A stretch of DNA of 64,000 nt from Jaenimonas drosophilae (taxonomy: Eukaryota; Euglenozoa; Kinetoplastea; Trypanosomatida; Trypanosomatidae). The translations under genes and the position numbers were made by a program. This document shows positions 57,801 to 64,000 of this stretch, in pieces; positions within the stretch are counted from its first letter, which is position 1, and each line of letters starts with the position of its first letter. Below the pieces are notes generated by a model. The model was not told the origin of the DNA. It did no database searches and saw nothing but the letters and a program-made list of their open reading frames with translations. The stretch covers positions 62,001 through 126,000 of the forward strand of contig JASAON010001638.1 in the NCBI GenBank assembly GCA_030849065.1, read 5' to 3'.

Positions 57801-59635
57801 TAGTAGTAGTTTAGTGGGGTGGAGTGGAGTTGCTCCGTTACGATGCCTTCCTCCTCGAGCTGCTGCAGCGCGGGTGAGGTGTCGCAGGCGGAGCTGAGCG
57901 AGAGGAAGTGCATCCGGCCGAAACCTGGCGCTACGCCGTACTGAGTCACCGGTCGTGCGGGGAGCTGCACGGCGGTGAGGATGTTGAGGTACTGCATCGA
58001 GAAACAGTCGTAGAGGGAGATGATGTTCATGACGCCACGGTTCTCCAACACCGCTGCCCCACTCAGACCCTCGGCCTCACAGTAGTAGCCGCTGGTTTGT
58101 GTGGTGCAGGTTGGCACAGTAAGCACGCTCTTTCCGTCGCGGATGATGGAGATGGTGGTGGAGGGTGGGGTGAGGGAGATGATGGTCTCGCACAACGGAT
58201 CGGATGCGATGGCGCTGCGACCCGTATTCAAGCGGAGAGAAGTCACGGTGAGGGACTGGCCCGCGATCATCGTGGTGGGAAGCATCCCGGGAGGCTCAGA
58301 AGCACTACGGGAGCTCGACGATCGTGCCACGGCACTGCTGCTTTCCCTATTGCTGCTGCTACTACTCTCTGTAGGTTCGATGTGGGTGGCCTCCCACAGA
58401 CTCATGCCGGCACCGGTGGTGGAGTAGAAGCCTTCCTTGTTGCGCGAGGCAAGGCACACGGCATAGTTCCCTGCCTGTGTGGGTGTGGTCTGGAGGGTGG
58501 CACTGACTAGGTGCCGGTTCGAGGCGGGGTTGGTTGAGATGAACATCTCTGCCTTTGGCACCGTCGCAACGCCAGACACGGAGGCCCAATCGGGGCAGCT
58601 CGTGCTCCCTTCGCTTGGGTTCACAAAGAGGAAGCCATCTTCAAGGAAGCTGAGGGCGTAGCTCACCACCTCTGGCTGCAGCAACACGTCGTCGCTGGAG
58701 CTTGAGTCCTCGTCTTCCGCGGAGCTGCCACACGTGAGGGGGTTGGTGCAGAAGGCCGAGATCATGCCCTCTCCATTGGCACGGCGTACGCCTACATACA
58801 TCATCGCCGGTACACGGCCAATCGTGAGGGTTGATGAGGCGTGGGTGAAGTGGAGGATGAGAATGGTTCCGCCTTGAGCAAAAAGCACAGGTCCGTCGTT
58901 GGGGTCTTCACGAGCAGCCAAGGCTACGCGATGTTGGTGGCCACGTTGATGGTGTTGTTGTTGTCGTTGTTGTGTCGTGGTGGCCAGAACATCCATGGCC
59001 TTCGTCCTAGAGCTTGCGTGCATTGCCGAAGCAGGGGATGGCGGAAGCACACACACCTGCAGCATCCCAGCTTGAGTGCAAACGCCTGACAATGTGAGTA
59101 CAACCGACGTGCTTCCTGCGGCCACCTTGCCGCTGGCAATGACGATGGCGTGGTTGCTATCCTCGCAGGACACAGCCCCGCTCCACACCTGCACTATAGA
59201 TCCCGCGAGGAGGTTGATGAAGCTCACGTTGGTAGAAACCCCAGCAATGATGAAGGGGGGCTGCATCTCCATTTCTGTTGCTGTTGCCGCATTCAGCTCA
59301 GTGATGGCACGAGGAGGCGTGGAGTGCAACGTTCCATTGTTCCTCTCTCTATCCTTGCGTAGCTTCTTCACAAGGTGTTCTATCTGATCCGTAGCAGCGT
59401 CATGTGGCGTTTTATGTGCATCGTCGTGTTGTGTGGCGATGGCAGGGACTGCTGCCACTCTATCCACTGCAACACGTCGGCGGTGCTCAACCGCCTCCAT
59501 CAGCGTTCGCCGAGGGCGTACAGCTTCTGTGGCACTCACCGCGAGCAGCACGCAACAACAGCAAAGAAGGATCATCATCATCCATCCCCGTCCATGCACA
59601 GCCCGCCTACATTGATGCGTGGAGTGGCTACTCAT
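53345..59635 (-). CDS. Large type I surface protein with modular ectodomain and cytoplasmic mosaic repeats
   Basis: 2096 residues from the ATG at 59635. A signal peptide is evident (MMMILLCCCCVLLAVSATEA, residues ~18-37). The ectodomain (40-1260) holds repeated modules of about 100-200 residues, each ending in a Gly-x-Tyr-x-x-Cys strand: AGNYAVCLAS, AGTYAVCAS, AGNYSLCFA, YYVCVES, LSDYSICVS. It is rich in Cys and Thr/Ser-Pro, suggesting beta-sandwich adhesion or receptor modules. One membrane helix lies at about 1264-1291 (YLVLIIILAAGGAVVFVSLV), then a basic stop (KLCTRHG). The ~800-residue cytoplasmic part ends in seven SPSLHQPE repeat units (annotated separately). Probably a kinetoplastid surface receptor or adhesion protein; the ligand is unknown and no named family is recognised. 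Confidence 0.85.
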   Translation of the reverse strand: MSSHSTHQCRRAVHGRGWMMMILLCCCCVLLAVSATEAVRPRRTLMEAVEHRRRVAVDRVAAVPAIATQHDDAHKTPHDAATDQIEHLVKKLRKDRERNNGTLHSTPPRAITELNAATATEMEMQPPFIIAGVSTNVSFINLLAGSIVQVWSGAVSCEDSNHAIVIASGKVAAGSTSVVLTLSGVCTQAGMLQVCVLPPSPASAMHASSRTKAMDVLATTTQQRQQQHHQRGHQHRVALAAREDPNDGPVLFAQGGTILILHFTHASSTLTIGRVPAMMYVGVRRANGEGMISAFCTNPLTCGSSAEDEDSSSSDDVLLQPEVVSYALSFLEDGFLFVNPSEGSTSCPDWASVSGVATVPKAEMFISTNPASNRHLVSATLQTTPTQAGNYAVCLASRNKEGFYSTTGAGMSLWEATHIEPTESSSSSNRESSSAVARSSSSRSASEPPGMLPTTMIAGQSLTVTSLRLNTGRSAIASDPLCETIISLTPPSTTISIIRDGKSVLTVPTCTTQTSGYYCEAEGLSGAAVLENRGVMNIISLYDCFSMQYLNILTAVQLPARPVTQYGVAPGFGRMHFLSLSSACDTSPALQQLEEEGIVTEQLHSTPLNYYYVCVESADGTLNFTTSLPSLEIVSFLMTSYIATVNVRQKMRLIPKTYAPEDSFVIATELPHDGGNNLWVPDTDLVYEGPCGDGYVVPNISASELTGANGTTVILPTLVPQILTICARSNLFRKNANTLLRGRFFVPVQTFLAILPPVVSSIAPTSPVLSHSMACFSVSVPGNIYSMVPTVDGTNPEYVLYRPYYRHDVGPRVMNLVAVDEDELELAQAHHDNYCAQRSTVTASPTIASPMASAFGSPVAVCFNTMHLPAGTYAVCASTPNGLQTVVQPVHLTSATVSPTEVVAGSITSFKVTPTMPLTSFLVAPLSEDGNCTWSSSSPTFTTDDNGNGEVRLVFTYADGRVAALPAGNYSLCFAYPLPRTRGLATTSPAFQWAQLAVLEVHGADFFSVSVGALVLGVPTDVYLTEDLTAPMLKPGFYTSCAETAQPVSNTVASWTADDDSDVLIHVVAPTQTQPAMQSAAEGVVATGANNAPVPTLFLCARAPLNQTLCAVPALGLAVVNQPMRLPVTPQPTCSQVNLYFAVSSAATQWAQVELATGGCCYSRLANPSSATPSYVVQQGYRLGSGYRAFLLNDKEVDALDLSDYSICVSNWSTYNGLHRCLDVGTLAVWRNLSLCDVNPHFLPITIIAPRETLSLPQPWSRANYLVLIIILAAGGAVVFVSLVVCLITKLCTRHGAQQLRRAIKTAAADLDEEESPSRRAVEVPRKGGEWPWATVGSFDGAAPSTTPTTKHRQHTASRLPRGLSLANPDAAVEPMRTWLVDVPADPLTAERVLRCLSTPMAGLTANTSAPYAASDAASEDVVKKAIVYEGTTSDGDALTTTTTQPEPHTVEEVVAYELDSRRMILDHEDDALLTLLVQERRLWKETRRAASVGGSVQRSTLLEHDPFWSGQFDAVDAASIRALRAVSGYVVGEDSPRSPTDLAHEEDGSDDDTFTRTNTSALLTAMDEGVRHAAPRGIPVGPSEPLFTPASARNEQPNERSPSLHQPEYVEETPAGRALVAPQHAFSPASAEREDSVPASAPVGPAAAVPTSEDAAFSPASVPREEQPNAQPVERSPSLHQPEFVAETPAGRTVAPQDVFSPASAEREDSVPASAPVGPAAAVPTCEDAAFSPASVPREEQPNAQPVERSPSLHQPEFVAETPAGRAVAPQDVFSPASAEREDSVPASAPVGPAAAVPTCEDAAFSPASVAREEQPHIQPVERSPSLHQPEFVAETPAGRAVAPQDAFSPASAEREDSVPAMDAKPLSSTIPTGRGAAPISVATLYSPASVPREEQPNAQPVERSPSLHQPEFVAETPTGRAAAPQDVFSPASAEREDSVPAVATKPSFATTPAGRGAAPISMATLYSPASVPREEQPHIQPVERSPSLHQPEFVAETPAGRGVVAPQDAFSPASAEREDSMPASAPVGPAAAVPTSEDTAFSPASVPREEQPTAQPVERSPSLHQPEFVAETPAGRGFVAPQDVFSPPSMERDE

Positions 59636-60548
59636 GCTCGAACAACAACCAATAATTTAATCAAACCAAAGATGGGGGTGGACGTGGTAGAGTTACAGAC
59701 AGGTGCCCCAGGAAAGAAGAAGAAAACTGAGCACTGTGACACACTTGTTTAGGCGGTACGCCGTGGATACGCTGTGCGGTGCGATGGAGAACGGTGTGTG
59801 TGTGTGTGTGTGTGTCGGTGGTCGGGCACACAGCAGAGGATAGCCTCGAAGCAGATGAGATGCCTGGAGAAGCCCACGTCGACGACAAACAACAACAACA
59901 ACACTGGAGGAGAAGTCAGACAATCAAAGCTCGCACCTAACAATACAAACAAGAACTGAACAGAAACAGAAAACAAGACCGTTCGTCGTAAAAAGAAACG
60001 ACGACTTCTTCAGCGTATGTTGAAAGCACGTCTGCCAAAATGCCCGTGCACACTCGCGCACACGAAGATGAAGGAAAAAGTTAGCTTTTATTGGTGTGTG
60101 GATGGCACCAAAAGAAGGGAGGGAGGTGGCACACCCTTGTGTTGTGTTTGATGGACGCAATGGTGCAGATACGTGGGTCGGGAAGGCCTATCCTAGGAGC
60201 CTATCCCAAAAAAACAAGAGTGTGTTCCTATGTGTTTATGAGAGTGTGGTGAACACCAGGCTGACCAAGAGTGACGTCGCCAGGCAGGTGGAGTACCCCA
60301 CACTAAACAAGAGAAGAAGATGAAAGTCAAGAAGATGTTGATGGGTGTTACCCTCATCCATTATGAGCAATGTGTGTGCTTCATTCACTAAATGAACTTC
60401 GTGAATAGCTGGCAGATAATAGAACTCTCAGAACCATCAACAATGGCAGCATCAAGCAAGCATGCGGGTATACACACACACATACCATTCATTCTCATGC
60501 TCGTACGCACTGCCCCCCCCCCTCTCTGGTGCCACGGGTGTGTACTTC
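59636..60548. other. Spacer with (GT)n
   Basis: A 913-bp spacer. It contains (GT)n at about 59793-59815 and CAA-rich sequence at 59885-59902. No gene is supported. Confidence 0.55.
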
Positions 60549-61634
60549 TTAGCATTGGCCAAGTTCCACATAGCCATGCACATCGGGGTTGTAGGGCTCC
60601 AACAGAAAGCGGGCGAAGGAGGTGAGCGCCGCCACCCCACGCACCTCCTCACTCATGAGTGGCATCTTCACCACAGCAAAGTCTTCGTAGAGGGAGTCAA
60701 TCTGTGCAAGGTACTTGCCCTGCACCCGTTGCCTCGACGTACACATGCGGCATGGGGGCTCCGTTGATGGCTTCAGCACAAGCTGATTCACCACGATGGA
60801 GTCGCAGCCAATATCATACTTCATGAGCTCCTGCACCAGCCGCTCCGTTTCGTAAACGCTGAGGAACTCAGGGATACACACACAAACAAAGGCCGTCTTC
60901 TCTGAATTACAAAACTGCTGCTGAACCTCATGCACCTGCTCCTTCCATGAGGCGAGGGAGCTCATGAAGGAGGGCTGGGTGCTGGCCTCGGCATCACCAG
61001 CACCAGCTGCGGTGTTGAGGGCGGTACTATTGGTGGATGCACTGCCAAACATGGAGGTCGCGGCGTTGATGAGGGGCGCGATGCCATCCAGGTTCAACAG
61101 CTTATCAAGGGTGGTGTTGAGGGTGTGTGGGAGGCTCAGCAGCCGAAGTGTGTGACCCGTCGGTGCCGTATCAAAGAGCACCACATCGTAGTTTAGCTTT
61201 TGAACCCCGTGAAGGATCTCGGCAAAGACCGACACCTCATCAATACCAGGAAGCGAGCTGGCAGCCTCCTTCACAATGGAAGCAAGGGCGGCGAAGGGGC
61301 TGTTAGCGCTGGCATCGTTGGTGGTGCTCAAGAAGCTCAAGGCGCCACGTGTGACGGTGGTTGGGTCAATCTCCATCGCCGCCAGTGAGTCCTCCAGGCC
61401 CTTCACGGGGGTTGGAGTGGATCCCATTTGTTGATTGAAGGCGTCACTGAGGTTGTGTGCGGGGTCTGTGCTCACCAACAATACACGCCGACGCTTTCCA
61501 TCACTGCTGCGTGGGGTGGTGGCGAGGAGGGTGGCCAAGGCGCAGCTCGTCGTGGTTTTGCCCACCCCACCCTTCCCGCCCACGAAGATCCACTGCAGGT
61601 TAGAATCAATGATGTGCTGAAGGGTTGACTCCAT
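60549..61634 (-). CDS. GET3: GET3/ArsA-family ATPase (tail-anchored protein targeting)
   Basis: 361 residues from the ATG at 61634. All hallmarks of the Get3/TRC40 group are present: deviant Walker A GGKGGVGKTT (19-28) with signature Lys21 and Lys26; switch I STDPAHNLSDAF with Asp57; switch II DTAPTGHTLRLLSLP from Asp155; the A-loop-like VVNQLVLKP near 281; and the zinc-binding Cys295-x-x-Cys298 that joins the dimer. Family role: a cytosolic ATPase that carries tail-anchored membrane proteins to the ER. The length is standard and a methionine/leucine-rich client-binding segment is likely at about 185-235 (IAPLINAATSMFG, FMSSLASW). No arsenite-pump duplication, so the single-domain eukaryotic form is favoured. 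Confidence 0.96.
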   Translation of the reverse strand: MESTLQHIIDSNLQWIFVGGKGGVGKTTTSCALATLLATTPRSSDGKRRRVLLVSTDPAHNLSDAFNQQMGSTPTPVKGLEDSLAAMEIDPTTVTRGALSFLSTTNDASANSPFAALASIVKEAASSLPGIDEVSVFAEILHGVQKLNYDVVLFDTAPTGHTLRLLSLPHTLNTTLDKLLNLDGIAPLINAATSMFGSASTNSTALNTAAGAGDAEASTQPSFMSSLASWKEQVHEVQQQFCNSEKTAFVCVCIPEFLSVYETERLVQELMKYDIGCDSIVVNQLVLKPSTEPPCRMCTSRQRVQGKYLAQIDSLYEDFAVVKMPLMSEEVRGVAALTSFARFLLEPYNPDVHGYVELGQC

Positions 61635-64000
61635 TGGTACTCAATAAATACAATCTCTGTGTGTGTTACACCTGAGCCTTATAGTTGTTAGTGTGTGTAT
61701 GTGTGGTGAAAATGTGCCACTTGTGTGAAGATCTCCCCGTGTGTGCTACATGGTTGACGTCAATGGAGAGAATAGTAGTGGCATCCGTGTACATGAGCAA
61801 CACATCAATATGAGCAAAAAGATACCCCCCCCGCCGCATCTCGGGCAGAGATCGCAAGTTGATTCACTCAGAGGAGTGTGTGTTCTGGTTGGAAGGTTTT
61901 TTTTCTGGAATCACTAGTGGTGGCGGCCCCTCGAAATAGTTCGAAGTTGTCAATTGTGAAATGGTCCGTGCGTTGACCTGAACCGAGATCGGCCCAGCAA
62001 ACACACACACCTGTTCCAGCCACTCCTCAGGAGGTGGTGGTGGTGTGTGGAGCGTACGACCGTCTGCCTATGCGTGTGTGTGTGGTATATGCGAGTGATT
62101 CGTGACGATGTGGGGTGGTATGTGCGTATGGGCTGTTGCCAGAGCTAAAGCTCTGCCTCTTGCCTACGTTCTTCCATCCCTCTCGTCTATGCACTCACAC
62201 TAACCCGACCTCCGCAACACGGCATGGCGCAGGTTTTGCTTTTTTTTCCATCACGGTCACAATCACCCAACAACGTTGTGTGCACCCCAAAAATCAGGAC
62301 CTACAAAAAGTACAAACACATCAAAGGTAAAAAAAAGAAAGAAAAAAGAAGGGAAAAAAGAGGGGAAAGGAAAAAGAGAAGCGAGGAAAAGCGTGCGTGG
62401 CGCGGATTGGCATCACGTGATACCGCACAAGAAGATACGAAACAACATTCATCACCGCACATAGCGAGTGAGCGCGCGCGCCGGAGCTGCATCGCGTGGA
62501 TCTTCACACATTTGCGGATGCACACCCCATCAGTGATGGTGGCTCCCGTTGGCTTCTCCTTCTGAATGCTTTTCATACCAACATGTGTTGTTCCAATGCC
62601 GTTCGGCCACTCACACGCCACTACATCCACGCCTCCCTCAACTTTCACCCATCACCCACCATGCACCAAAACCGTTGAACCCCATTCAGCAGCCACAAAT
62701 CCATCCGCGCTGACTAAATGGGTACCAAGTGTGTGGGTTTTGATGTTTGTGTTGGCTGGCTGTGTGTGTATGGGTGAGTGGGTGTGGTTGTGCGCGTGGA
62801 TGGGGAAGCACAACACCGCAAACACGTACACTTGCACACACACAGACACACAATTCCAGCAACACACGTATTTCTAGTTCTGAGCTCCTCTTCGCAGTCT
62901 CCTGTTGTTGGTACGTGAGTGCATGGCGCCCTCTTCCCAGCCATCCTCCTGCTACACCAGCATCGTGGTTTATTGTTTAGGTTAGTGTTGTTGGTGCAAC
63001 AAGATGATGGACGGCTGACCTCCTCCCATACATGAATGCACAAGCATCGCATATGGTCGCACACAAGGAGGATGGAATATGTGGTGGTTGAGCTGGCAGT
63101 CATAACTGGTCAATCTCTCCATCATACTCTCCAGTAGAGGGTGTGTTATATGTTGTTGTTGTGTGTCTGTGAGCATCATCCAACGACTACCACACAAGCA
63201 CAGAACATACATACATACTAACACTACTCACATCAAGAAGCGAGCGGGTTCAAATGAGGTCGGGAAGAGGGAGGAGGAGTAGTCACGGGGCTCTAAAAAG
63301 AAAAAGAAAAAACTCCCCCGCGGCAGCGGGGCGCGCGCACATGCGGCCTCGTACCCCCCACAACCAAAAAGAAGTACATCTTCCAGTGCGGTAGTGACCA
63401 CGACCACGGTACACGTACTCACACAAAGTCATACATGAGCAACAAACGAACAAAAATGAACAACAACAAGTTCAAAATACCTTCTCGGTTGGCTGGCTTT
63501 GTGGTCAGTTGCCTCACACAACACATGTGCAAACAAATCGAAGAAAACAAAAAGAGAACGGCTTTGTTGCATATCTCACCACCAAAAAAGAATGTATGCG
63601 CGTACTTCTCCAAACACCAGTGCATCCGCCACGGAGAACGAAGCGAAGGAAAGGAGAGCGTTTGGTGGATGTGGTGGTGAATACTGATGATAATGATGAT
63701 GATGATGATGAAGTTGGATCAAGGAGGGGGGAAGAGAGACAAAGGGAGGCGGGTCAACCGAGCCTTCCTGTTTGTTGCCGTCTCTTTGCGTGTACCCACC
63801 AAAATGGGCAAACACATCACCACACATCATGGCTGATGGAGGCTCAACAAAGCGTGTCTGCTCTCAGGGTAGCAAAAACTTTTTCGAAGAAAAAAGAGAA
63901 AAGCTTGAACCGAACAGACACAACACGTTTGGGTGATGGAGGAGAGATCATCTTCACTCACCATTCCCAGACCAATTGCTTGTGAGCTGTGCGAGAGCAG
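61635..64000. other. 2.4-kb terminal region with no convincing gene
   Basis: Short open frames on both strands translate to simple-sequence repeats. Noted elements: a 53-nt pure purine run at 62329-62381 (pyrimidine on the coding strand), T-run at 61896-61903, (ATG)n at about 63685-63711, and a short GC-rich stem-like patch (ccccgcggcagcggggcgcgcgc) at 63316-63338. No tRNA was recognised on either strand. It may be the leader of GET3 plus the 3' part of a gene beyond the window, or a strand-switch region. Confidence 0.45.
62329..62381 (-). promoter_or_regulatory. 53-nt polypyrimidine tract on coding strand
   Basis: An uninterrupted purine run on the plus strand, so pyrimidine-only in the direction of transcription. 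It is the longest such tract seen in the window. By kinetoplastid analogy it could mark a trans-splice site for a transcript to its left, although the nearest called start is about 700 bp away. Confidence 0.4.

Noticed and set aside
63235..63290. tRNA-like gggttcaaatg box
   Set aside because: No matching A-box, acceptor stem or cloverleaf could be drawn around it.

Overview
The window looks like a stretch of a kinetoplastid nuclear chromosome, most probably a free-living bodonid such as Bodo saltans (species is inference). All 21 confident protein genes lie on the minus strand, one after another. None needs an intron, and spacers are usually 0.2-1.2 kb. Several genes have a pyrimidine-rich tract on the coding strand upstream of the start, as expected for polycistronic transcription with trans-splicing. 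No IS element, CRISPR array, tRNA or rRNA was recognised. GTG and TTG extensions upstream of some reading frames were trimmed to the first ATG that makes biological sense.

Layout in plus-strand coordinates (transcription runs right to left). 0.1-4.7 kb: a Pds5-like cohesin regulator. 5.1-11.8 kb: three tandem membrane-anchored alpha/beta hydrolases of the YheT/ABHD1/ABHD3 family, two of which share a nearly identical 401-bp block. 12.7-16.8 kb: a large coiled-coil protein with an FG/SF-rich tail. 18.6-20.0 kb: an Ala/Pro/Gln-rich protein. 20.4-21.7 kb: a SERINC. 22.9-30.1 kb: a 2418-residue multi-pass protein ending in a class III nucleotidyl cyclase domain that lacks one metal-binding Asp. 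31.4-34.3 kb: a protein with eight degenerate EF-hand-like repeats. 34.7-35.1 kb: a small membrane protein. 35.5-40.2 kb: an FHA domain joined to a SNF2-like ATPase. 40.7-41.4 kb: a quadruple CX9C protein. 42.2-43.5 kb: two copies of ribosomal protein eS21 that differ in tail repeats. 43.7-44.2 kb: a small MIT-like protein. 44.9-48.7 kb: two unrecognised proteins. 49.5-51.1 kb: a C11 (clostripain-like) peptidase. 51.4-52.7 kb: a coiled-coil protein. 53.3-59.6 kb: a type I surface protein with a mosaic cytoplasmic repeat. 60.5-61.6 kb: a GET3/ArsA ATPase. 61.6-64.0 kb: no convincing gene.

The genes do not form a pathway. In kinetoplastids neighbours share a transcript but usually not a function, so context says little about individual roles. 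The exceptions are the two local duplications (hydrolases and eS21), which show tandem amplification and sequence homogenisation. The points most worth follow-up are the cyclase receptor with its altered active site, the FHA-SNF2 fusion, the hydrolase conversion tract and conserved tail motifs, the mosaic-repeat surface protein, and a possible overlooked or broken small gene at 17.7-18.2 kb.
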